Shown here one piece after another: positions 13,501 through 25,500 of a stretch of DNA of 64,000 nucleotides. A program made the translations under genes and the position numbers. The stretch lies in contig OX123182.2 of assembly GCA_944739405.2 (NCBI GenBank), forward strand, positions 91,752,051 to 91,816,050. The letters are read 5' to 3'. Within the stretch, counting starts at the first letter, position 1. The number at the start of each line of letters is the position of its first letter. This stretch comes from Euclidia mi. Its lineage: Eukaryota > Arthropoda > Insecta > Lepidoptera > Erebidae. The notes under the pieces were generated by a model, which was not told the origin of the DNA, made no database searches, and saw nothing but the letters and a program-made list of their open reading frames with translations.

Positions 13501-16500
13501 ATTGGTAATGTTATGAATTACGGAATGTTCTAAATCATTAGGTACAAATGATGTTTAAAATAGATTCATTATCGCATAACTGGGTCACAGTAATTTAGGG
13601 AAAACTAAATAAAAATTTTAATCAAAGTAATTTATTTATATACCTACTGCGAAAGTATGCAATTAATTATTACAGCAAACCGAATTGCAGTTTACATGAA
13701 CCGTATAAAATACATGTAGGTGCTTAAGAGCTCCGAAATATGTTTTGCGTAAGCTCCGCCTTTCCCCTCCGCTAGCGCCCCCGGGCTCTCACCTCACCCC
13801 GCAGATCGCGGCTGCGAGTCCCGCGCGCGAGGTGAATGATCTTTCTGCGCGGGCTTCGATTGGATTAGAGACGACTTTATGTATTTAATAAAATATTTAT
13901 TTTATTATGAATAGTTATTAAGTTATGATATGAAAAAATGTCTTATCCTACTATAAAACATAAGTTTCTTTTATGGCTATTGTTTACTTGAGAAATAACA
14001 GTGACGATAAATTCAAATATTTTGAATATGCGTTGCAAGTGGTGTGATATTCAAATAAAAATGTTATCGAGCGAATATCGTCCAATCATGTATATTTCTG
14101 GTCAATTGACAGAAAAAGGCCTAAATAATCGTTTGCTGAAGTTTCACTTTACTAGTATATAGAAATAGCATAAAATTTGGAGTGCCTGCTCTTAAACACG
14201 AAAAAATTAGCTGTGCTGAACTAAATTGAACCTGAACTCGAAATAGTATGGAATAACTCTTTTCTATCGCGTTTTTTGCATGTCGCAGAACAAAGTTCTT
14301 CATAATAAAGAGTAATATCTATCTAAGAGGTTAGCACAATAGTAAAATATCGTTATATTATATACTCTATGAGGCACTCAGTATTACAGCACCTATGCTA
14401 AGCATATCTTTGCAAAATTTTGACACTGCTGGATAATTTCAAAGAATGAAAGAACTCAGATTTACTTAGAACCGCAGACCTTTAAAGAATTTCGTGTGCC
14501 GATTCCAAGTGGGGTCTTTTCCGAGTTTAGTTCGTAGTTGGTGGTGATGGCGTCGTTTCTCCGTCTCACTTGCTCACGTAGATAAGTTACACTCGGAGAA
14601 CGTCCGTCTCTCTTGCTCTTACACTGGAGGAACGACTGACACTGACCACGCCGCCAAGCGGCAATTTGTGTTTATATGTATAAATCTATCTTTGTTAATG
14701 TACAGCCGCACAATTTATAATCGCAGTAACTTCTACTGAAGTTTGTAGAACTTACTGCGTTTATAAAGTGTGCGGCTGTGCAATTAATTTGTGTAGGTAT
14801 ACTTCGTGTGTATGTGTACACGTTTAAGTTCGATACCACTTTCCTGTCATTGTTTCTTAGTTCCGTAACAAAACTAACAAACATATGTTATAAGGAAAGT
14901 ATTATGAATTAGGTGCTCTGTTAAAAATATTGCGACATTACATTATTTGATTATAGTGTTTTTCTTATTCGCTCGTAGTTTTGGGTATACTTAGAAAAGT
15001 AAAATGAGTTCTCGTCCGAAGAACGTTCTCGTTTGCCTAATAATATAATGCGTAATAAATGCAATCAAAATGTTTTGTTGTAGACAGATTCGTTACGCAT
15101 ACAGATAATATTATAAACAGATTGTCTTATGCAAACTGTTTACAAACGTCACACGACTATGCCACCTAGATATACCCTTTACTGTTCGATATAAAGTCAC
15201 GTATATGATTACAACACAGAAATATATAGAAATAGAACGGTGACACGGGCGTGGCGCGCGTGCCAAACTATTGCACTATAGTGCATGTGTTTTCGAACGC
15301 ATTCGCATTACGCATCGCGTCTCCCTTTCGCGCGCTCAGGAGGTAAAAAAACATTAAATTCGTTACGAATATGCCATATTGTGCAGTTTCCAATTGTAAA
15401 AATTAAAAGTGATGCAAAAATATGGAAAAGGGAGGCATTTCATATCACCAGTAAGTATTTAAATTGAGTAAAACTTAAGATTATTGAGATTTAAAACAAG
15501 TGGGCTACTTTTACCATGTTTGTCTAATAAGAACATCATCGTTCATTTCTTCGTTATGTTAAATTTCCATTGCTTGAATTATACGATACTTGTTGACATA
15601 TTTATGAAATAAACACGCAATGTACGGCGAGATACGCGATATTCACAAGATGCCAAAAACAATAACAAATCAGGGGCCACGGGTCAAATAAATAGCTGTG
15701 ATTGGTCAGCGCGCGCTAGGGATTGACGTTCGGTTTATGGTTACGTTTTAAATTTATCGATAAATAAAAGGAATGTTAATTCGAATTAATTATTATGTCT
15801 CTGGCTGTCTCTCTCTCTCTCTCTCATAAAGAAAGCAAGCATCATGTTCATGCTTTCAGATCACGAAAATGACATCTATTTGGGAATCCAAGATGGCGAA
15901 CGAAACATTTTTAATAAAATTAATATGGGTATCATTTTAGGGGTTTTTATGGATTCTAGTCACGAAAATGACATCTATTTGGGAATCCAAGATGGCGGAC
16001 GGGACATTTTTAATAAAATTAATATGGGTATCATTTTCGGGGTTTTTATGGATTCTGGTCACGAAAATGACATCTATTTGGGAATCCAAGATGGCGGACG
16101 GGACATTTTTAATAAAATTAATATGGGTATCATTTTCGGGGTTTTCATGGATTCTGGTCACGAAAATGACATCTATTTGGGAATCCAAGATGGCGGACGG
16201 GACATTTTTTATAAAATTAATCTGGGTATAATTTTTGGGGTTTTGATGCTTTCTGATCACGAAAATGACATCTATTTGGGAATCCAAGTTGGCGGACAGG
16301 ACATCTTTGATCACGAAATAGATGGTGTTTTTGAATTTCCCATTCCTTAAAATATCGGAGACGATACCCATATCGACTTTTAAAAAAATCCCGTCCGCCA
16401 TCTTTAATTTCCTATCCGTCATCTTTGATCACGAAATAGATGTTGTATTTGGATTCTCCATCCCGTATATCAACGGAGACGATACCCATATTGATTTTTA

Positions 16501-19500
16501 AAAAAATCCCTTCCACCAACTTTGATCACGAAATAGATGGTGTTTTTGAATTTCCCATTCCTAAAAATATCGGAGACGATACCCATATCGACTTTAAAAA
16601 AATCCCGTCCGCCATCTTTAATTTCCTATCCACCACCTTGAATCACGAAAAAGATGTTGTATTTGAATTTTCCATCCCTTTTAACATCGCAGACGATACC
16701 AATATAGATTTTTTTTATTTTCCCATCCGCCATCTTCGATCACGAAATAGATGTTGTATTTCGATTCCCCAACCCTTAAAATATAGAAGGCGATACCCAT
16801 ATTGTTTTTTAAAATTTTGTCATCCGCCATCGTTGATATTCCGTCCGCCATCTTGAATCACTAAATAAATTTCATATTATTTAATCAGCATCCCGAAAAT
16901 CTCGAAAACGATACCCATATAGATTGTATCCTATTCGTGAAGCCTTTTTTTTGCCTTAGACCCAACCCTCCCCCTTCTCGTTTGACCAAATTTATTATTT
17001 TTGTCTGGCCCCTAAAAGTTGTGGCGTAATTTTATATAGCCTATAGCCTTTCGGAATAATTGGGCTATCATAGGCAATATCAATTTTTAAAAGCCGACTG
17101 CTAGTTCCTGAGATTAGCCGACATTATCTTTTAGCCTTTTGCCCGGCCACAAAGGGTCGAAACGTTATGTTATATAGCCTATAGCCTTCCGGAATAACTA
17201 GGCTACCGTATACAAAAAGAATTTTTCAGATCCGACCGGTAGTTCCTGAGATTAGCGCGTTCAAACAAACAAACTCTTCCGCTTTATTACATTAGTATAG
17301 ATATTTTATAATATAGTCAAAAGTTTTGTAAGATTTCAATACAGATTTTTAACTAAATAAATACGTTTTATTTTTATAACAGTATACTATAACCAAACTA
17401 TTCATAATAAAACATTTTATATAAACAACAACATAATTTCATTTTCCATAGCTCTCACATCGATAATAATTCCTTAGTGTCCCCTCACTATCTATACGTC
17501 ACTGTGGGCGGGGCTTGCTAAAATGTGGCACGCGCGAAATGTACGCGATGACGTGACATTCACCGTTCTATTACTATCTATTTCTGTGGATTACAATATT
17601 GATAACATGCCTCTAGCGATATCTACTTATTTGCCAGTACATTATTCAGATTCTAATACGGATTAAAATTCAGACCAATTTATACAGTTTTAGGCGTACC
17701 TTAATCACCTTTAGCTACTTGCCTGAGCTCTATTAACGATGTTTGTAAACAAGCGCTGTACCAATTCTATTCTCGAAGTGGAATTTGTCATACAATTTTA
17801 AATCTTAATTTTGTACTTGCAAGCTTGAAAGTCTAAAGCGATACGAGATCCTCAAGAATCTTTAAGTACAATTTGACGAACTGGAGAAAATTCTGCTCTA
17901 TGACGGACGTTTCTTACGTTACGTTCTTGTAGGGTTTCTGTGTACATGGTGTCACTATGTAGAGATACCATATGAAGCCCAAAGAAAAATACATTTGCTG
18001 CACTGCTTTGTCTTTTTATCGCCAGTCTTTGCCTTTGATCAAAATAAGAGTATAAAGTCTACCATAGAATACGGCTTATGTTGTGTCTCCAATACATTTA
18101 CTCATTAGCTGCTGTTTTTGTCAATTTGATTTACATACCTATTAGTCTGTGCGTAGTGTGTCCACGTACCAAGACCCATCACCAAGCCGAAGTTTACTCG
18201 TTTTGGACATCATGCCAAGTCATACTAAGTAAAAATTATACCGGGGTAACGTTTTTATTTTAATAGACACATTTTTTAAACTGCAAATAAAAGTGCGCGC
18301 GTGCAATTCCTGCAATATCTACTTATCCATGGGTGCATAGTACATCTATAGAACAAATTGGCAGGGTAATGCCAGCAAATTTGTGAAAACAAACCTGATT
18401 AGATAAATTGCATTGTGACTTTGACCCTCAATATCTCCTGAACGAGTAATTTCCCAGGTATGGATGGTGCCGAAATATTTTTTTTATTTTTTATTTATTT
18501 ATTTATTATATACATACGTCTACCATTACAGATATCTTAACCTAATGCGCCAAACGTAGGACAAAGAAAGATAAAAAACCATTAATGTAATAATCAAATA
18601 TTTGAACTTGTTACACAATACGTTATCCTGATGAAATCGCTCAGTGGACATGCAAATAAGTCTATCCGCTCAGCTACTAAATTCAACGTGCGTAACGCAC
18701 GCGTTAATGGTGTCTGTTGTAGGAGGTTAGTACGCGCGCAAGGTACCACCAACAGCCGCGGTCTCCGTCGTCGCCGCACATAATCGTTAGGTACACACAG
18801 GGTTAGCTGAGATAACATGGCCGCGTGTTGTGTTCTACCACGAAGCACTTTAAACAGATATGTAGCTAGTGCTACCTCACGCCTTACCTCTATTTTGTGA
18901 TATCCTACCATGCCCAAGATAAACAACGTTGGATACAGTTGTGGATATCCAGGATATATTCCATACATCTTCATATACATAAATCTGATAAATTTATTTT
19001 GTATTCTTTCTAGCATAATTGGATTCGCTTGGACTCCAGATTACTGCATTGTGTTCTAAATGGCTCTACACAAGGGCCTCGTATAAAGCCTTTAATGCTG
19101 AAATATTTGTAAATTTATTTGCCTGACGTAAAACAAATCCTAAATTTTGAAATGACTTTTTACAAATATTTACGATATGTTGCCGAAAGTACATGTCAGT
19201 AGTGAAAAGTATGCCTAAATCCTTCACCTCTGTGACACGCTGCAGGGGTAAACCTTCCATGTTGTACTGGTAGTGTTGCGAGCTCCGTGAACGAGTGAAT
19301 GATGCCACCGAGCATTTAGCTATGTTAAAATATAATTTATTATTTTGGCTCCATTGAACAACACTGTGTAAATCCTGCTGTAGTATTTCGCAGGCCGCAA
19401 TATCCTTCACGACTACAGACAGTTTGAGGTCGTCTGCAACTAGTAGGCAAGTTGATCTAACTACTTGTGGTAAGTCATTCACCATAAGGATGAATAATAA

Positions 19501-22500
19501 AGGTCCCAAATTACTGCCCTGATTGACACCTGACCTCGTATAGTAGGGCTCAGAATAGTGTCCTCCACAATCAACGTACTGACGTCTGTCTCGTAGGTAG
19601 CTAGCGAAAAATTTCAGCGCATGAAGCGTGCAACCTATATTCGCTAGTTTTGAGAGAAGGACGTCGTGGTCGACTGTGTCGAACGCCTTTCGGAAGTCGA
19701 GGTAGGTCACATCCACCTGCAATCCGGCGTCAACTGCTGGCACTAGTTGTGTCATCAGCTGTAACAAGTTTCCTGTCGTACCGCGCCCCGGCCGAAAACC
19801 GTGCTGTGCGTCAGATAAATAGGCACTTATTGGCGAAAATATGCTGTCGTGGATAGCCATCTCGAATACCTTGGCTGTAGCACTCAGTACCGCTATAGGC
19901 CTATAGTCACTGGCATTTGTACCTCCTTGAACTTTTGGTACCGGCACTACTCGAGTGAGTTTCCATATATCCGGAAAATTTGCGGCAGTTATACAGGCAT
20001 TAAATATATGTTGTAGTGGTTCAGCCAATACCTCTCGGCAATCTCTAATAATAAAGGGAGGAATACCATCCGGTCCTACAGAGCGTTTAGGCGGCAAGCG
20101 ACCCAGCACGCGGCGTACGGCTGCCAGCTCAAGCGGCGCGAGGTGCGCGCACGCGCCGCCCGGAGCTGCCGCCTCACTGGCCGCCTCGGCGTTCAGTGTG
20201 CCGGGTTGTACGCTATAAACTGAGTGAAAGAACCGCGCGTATTCCTCAACAGATTCTTGCCCTGATAGTACTTGTCCATCTTTTACTAATTTATATTTGC
20301 GTGAACTGTCTTTTTTTGATCTCATGTAATTCCAAAATGTTCGTAATGATTGGTACAATATGGGATTTCAGTTTTCTTTAAGGGTCTTTTTACACCCTGT
20401 ATAGTCTACTTGTCTTTTGCTTTTCGCTAGTTCGCTTTAATTCTATTTGCAGTGGCAATGTTGCTAATAAATACCAAATATTAATAAATCTGCAATAATC
20501 TAGTATTGTTTACTTTCTAAACAATATCTGGTATTCGTCTGGTACCGTCACAAAACGAGAGGGCACCTTCACATGGCACAGGATATTGCTACCAGTGATA
20601 ACAGAGTAGTGCGATCCATATCACTTAAATGTGGTCAGAGGCGTAGGTAGGGAATACAGAAGGGGACCCGTCCTCTGCTCGAAAATAAATTTCTGCGTTC
20701 GTCAGCTAAATTACCTCGTGTATAGGCATTCTTTGTGGCTACAGCATTAGCTGATCGTCACAGGTGGCCCAAACGCTATTGTGCATAGCTTGTAGTAGTT
20801 GTAGTAGAACATGTATTGCAAGTAAATATTTTAATGTCTGAACAATGTATGTATGCCACAAAACCTCTATAATAACTTTAGTTCTTGTACAGATTAGCTC
20901 AGCTCGTATTGGTCTTATCGTATCGTATGCCAACAACACATTCCATAACACTTAATAGTTTGTTTATAAATATTCTTCATTCACCGACGTCGTTATCCAC
21001 TACCGGTAATTTATCGTACGTTTATGTTGTTATTGTTGTGTAATCGCCCGCAATTGTTGTTATTAATGATATTGTAATTATTTCGTGGGGAATACCTATT
21101 CCGATGTCTTCTTACAAAGCAGAGTAACAAAATTATGTAATAAGGGAAGGATATGATAGGATTTCAATAGAATTAAGCATTTTGGTTTGTTTAGGCCTTG
21201 GGCATCAAATCATACTTATTATTTACTTATGGAAAGAAAAGGTTTCGGATCTCTATGTCCGTAATTTGAATGTTTATTATGTCACCGAAACGCTGTGAAT
21301 ACCTGCATCTTATACCTAGTACATATCGCGATAGAAAAATGAAATGCTAGATAATCAATGTTCGCGCAGGAAGTTCAACAAATTTAGCAAGACAGTAATA
21401 GGCACCTAACAATAGAATATAGTTTCTGAAACATTTCACCTTTTTTTACGTAAAATGGGACCCATTTTCACTTGCATTTTCAGCACTAGAATGCTTGGTA
21501 TTCTAAAGACAACTGGCGAGTAAATATTAGTACGTTACTAAAATAATTCTTTATTAAAAGAATGAAATTTAAAAAAAACTATTTTAATCTCAATGTTACA
21601 GAATGATCTAGTTATACACGCGATATGCTGGTAGAAATGATAGAATAATTATACATTACCAGAATTATTTATAAAGTAGTGCCACTTATTACTACTGCAT
21701 GCTATTATTTATAGACGTAAGTAATGACTGTACATGTGATAATTGTTATTTATACAGAATCTCGTCATCTTCAACTCAAAGTTAACTCGCTTGCACCCAA
21801 TACATCCTTGGAACCCAAAATCTGATTTCTAGTTTATCCAGACTAAACAAAAGCTTTCTATATCCCTTATATGAAAAATTCGGCAATGGATTCCAGGAAA
21901 TTATAGAGGTACTTTTTAGGGTTTCGTATCTCGAAAGGAAAAAACTGAACCCTTGTAGGATCACTTTGTTGTCCGTCCGTCTGTCAAGACCCGTTTTCTC
22001 AGGAACGCGAGTAGGTATCAAACTGAAATTTAAATCAAATACTCAAGTCTAGTGTCCCTTGGAGCTGGGAAAAAATTCAACTTCTAGACCAACGCAATCA
22101 AAAGATACAGGCGTTTATACCGCATATTTACGCAAATTTCGAAACTCGCAAGGGAATCAAAACCTACAGGGTACTTCTCGTGAACCCAGAATCTTGAAAT
22201 TTGGCATGAAGCAACGTTTTAGAGCACAGATAAAGGAAAACTTGCGAAAACCGTATATTTTTATTACATTATTTAATAAAAATATTTTTAATAAATTTAA
22301 AGTTTTACCCTTTTCCTTATGAACGCGTAGAGGTATTCAATTGAAATTAATATCAAATACTCAAGTCCATACCTAATACCTTTAAGCTGAAAAAAAATCA
22401 AACTTCTATGTCAGCGTAATCAAAAGAAACTCAAATTTAAGCCGCATATTTTCTCGCAAATACTCCCAAGGGAATCAAAACCTACAGGGTACTTCCCGTG

Positions 22501-25500
22501 AACTCAGAATCTTGAAATTTGCTATGAAGCAGCGTCTTATAGCACAAATACAGGAAAAATTGCGACAACCGTATATTTTTGATTACATTATATAATAAAA
22601 ATATTTTTAATAATTTTACAGTTACTACCTTTTTTCTCATGAACGGGTTAAGCCCGTAAAGGTATTAAATTGAAATTCATATAAAATACTCAAGTTTATA
22701 ATACCTTTAAGCTGTAACAAAATCAAACTTCTATGTCAATGCAATCAAAAGAATCAGCAATTTAGGTCGCCACTACACTACTCGCAAGGGCATCAAATCC
22801 TAAAGGGTACTTCCAGCCGATCTAGAAAAAAATGGCATGAAGCAATATTTTATAACCCATATAAGTGACTAGCTGACCCAGCGAACTCCGTATCGCCTTT
22901 TTAAGAGTTTTTATTGAATTCCCTTTTTTCCAAGCCCCTTTTCCGAGTTACCATTGACTTAGCGCTTAATCTCTTATCATTGCAGGGTCTATAAATGATG
23001 CAAAAACAAACATAGATTTTTATATAATTTTGAATTGCCCATTCCTTAAAGTATATTGTCTCCGATATTTATCCATATCGACTTTAAAAAAAAATCCCGT
23101 CCGCCATCTTTGATTTCCTATCCGCCATCTTTGATCACGAAATAGATGTTTTATTTGGATTCACCATCCCTTAAATCATCAGAGACGATACCCATATTGA
23201 TTTTAAATTTTTTTCCCATCCGCCATCTTTGATTTCCCATCCGCCATCTTGAATCACGAAATAGATGTTGTATTTGGATTCCCCATCTCTTCAAACATCG
23301 GAGACAATACCCATATTGATTTTTTAAAAAAATCCCATCCGCCATCTTTGATCACGAAAAAGATGGTGTTTTTGAATTCCCCATTCCTTAAAATATCGGA
23401 GACGATACCTATATCGACTTTAAAAAAATCCCATACGCCATCTTTGATTTCTCATCCGCCATCTTTGATCACGAAATAGATGTTGGATTTGGATTCCCCA
23501 CCCCTTTAAATATTGGAGTTGATACCCATATTGATTTAAAAAAAACCCATCCGCCATCTTTGATCACGAAATAGATGGTGGTTTTGAATTCTCCATTCCT
23601 TAAAATATCGGAGACGATACCCATATCGACTTTAAAAAAAAATCCCGTCCGCCATCTTTGATTTCCTATCCGCCATCTTTGATCACGAAATAGATGTTGT
23701 ATTTGGATTCTCCATCCCTTCAAACATCGGAGACGATACCCATACTGATTTAAAAAAAAAATCCCATCCGCCATCTTTGATTTCTTATCCGCCATCTTTG
23801 ATCACGAAATATATGTTGTATTTAGATTCGCCATCCCATAAAACATCGGAGACGATAACCATATTGATTTTTTAAAACTTTCTCATCCGCCATCTTTGAT
23901 CACGAAATAGATGTTGTATTTCGATTCTCCACCCCTTAAAATATCGAAGGCGATACCCATATTGATATTTATAAATTTCTCATCCGCCATCTTTGATTTC
24001 CCGTCCGCCATCTTGGATCACTAAATAAATTTCATATTATTAATCAGCGTCCCGAAAATCTCGAAAACGATACCCATATAGATTGTATCCTATTCGGTTA
24101 GCCTTTTTTTGCCTTTGACCCAACCCTCCCCCTTCTCGTTTGACCATTTTATTATTTTTGTCTGGCCCCTAAAAGTTGTGGCGTAATTTTATATAGCCTA
24201 TAGCCTTTCGGAATAATTGGGCTATCATAGGCAATAACAATTTTTAAAATCCGACTGCTAGTTCCTGAGATTAGCCGAAATTATGTTTTAGCCTTTTTAG
24301 CCTTTTGCCCGGCCCCAAAGGGTCGAAGCGCTATGTTATATATCCTATAGCCTTCCGGAATAACTGGGCTATCGTATACAAAAATAATTTTTCAGATCCG
24401 ACCGGTAGTTCCTGAGATTAGCGCGTTCAAACAAACAAACAAACAAACTCTTCCGCTTAATTATATTAGTATAGATATAAGGGAAAAATTGCGAAAGCCT
24501 TAAAATTTTAGTTACATCACATATTTTTAGGGGTCCGTACCCATAAAAAGATGGAATAAAATAAGGGATTACTGAAACGATACCTCAGTCATTTATATCC
24601 AGCTTTCCATATTGTAATGTAATGGATATTATTTTCCAAAAAAAATACTATGACTATGACTCGTTTGTCGTGATGCGTGAACTTTAACTTATATACCTAC
24701 AGGTTTGTACGGAACCTTCGGTGCGCGAGTCCGAGTCGCACTTGGCCGGCTTTTTTTGGAATCCATTGCCGCATTTTTCCTTTGTCGTTAGAGGAGTTCG
24801 GTATTGTCAACCTTTTTCTATTGCAATAGTTAGGGTGGTCAATCCGAGGGTGCGTGGTGGGTTACTCTTTCCTTCCATAAGTATAAAAGGTTTCTTTTCC
24901 TTGTGTAAATGTTAATATTATAAAATTTGTAGGTGGTGTTCTGTTCTCGCTCGAAGAAGGCACAAGTTTTTGGAATCAAGCGCTAACATGGCGGACGTTC
25001 TTTGGCACCGTGGTCTCGACATTCACGCTCAACTGCGCGCTATCGGCCTATCACGGACGCCCAGGGGAACTGAGCTACCCAGGTATGTTCACCACTTATA
25101 AATGCTACTCGGTTTTAATCTCTTACTTTTGTAGTGGTAGCTACAACTACTGCCATCTATCTTACAATGGCGAAGACACGAACACAGGCGACATCGATTG
25201 GCCACTGGCGGAACTGGATCCTAAATCGCGCTATTAAAGTTTTCGTACCCAAATACTATACATACAAGATCCTGATCCCATCGAGACCTGGTAAGAGGAG
25301 GCAGGAGGCGTCTGACCAAGCCTGGACAGAGGATTCTCCCCTACTTGAAAATACCACATATACATACCACAGCTACATCCTTCACACTCTTATATAAAAA
25401 AAATGCATGTTGTTTAATCTTGTAGTTATTAAAACACCGAAATGATGTCTCCGACTCAACTTTGAGGTGAACTCAACTTTTAGTGGTGGAGGGAGACCCG

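Larger units (their letters stand above)
15215..17588 (+). mobile_element. P-superfamily-like non-autonomous element carrying a THAP exon (interrupted by a Helitron)
   Basis: The ends CACAGAAATA...AATAGAACGGTGA are inverted repeats of about 30 bp with a few differences. Flanking them is the exact 8-bp duplication GATTACAA (15207-15214 and 17589-17596). Eight-bp duplications together with a THAP-coding first exon near one end are the combination expected for P-type transposons (family knowledge). No transposase catalytic region is present. A Helitron with minisatellite arrays (about 15840-17301) is inserted within it. Without that insertion the element would be roughly 0.9 kb. Confidence 0.7.
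12883..24932 (+). other. ClC-7 intron 6: 12-kb transposon sink
   Basis: Between the GAPI and GGVLFSLEE exons this intron holds a Lep1 3'-hairpin remnant (about 13320-13345), a GC-rich patch (13740-13860), a hairpin (14702-14779) and a P-like element with a nested Helitron array. A LINE, a lepidopteran tandem repeat and a second Helitron follow. The stretches 12960-14690, 17600-18470 and 20400-21890 show nothing further that I can name. Confidence 0.7.

Noticed and set aside
15844..16422. Long open frames on both strands (up to 168 codons) as genes
   Set aside because: They are products of 99-bp tandem units divisible by three; the sequence is pure minisatellite with no start context, splice sites or domain.
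22869..24475. Regular repeats as a CRISPR array
   Set aside because: Eukaryotic context, degenerate units with no unique spacers, and clear Helitron ends.
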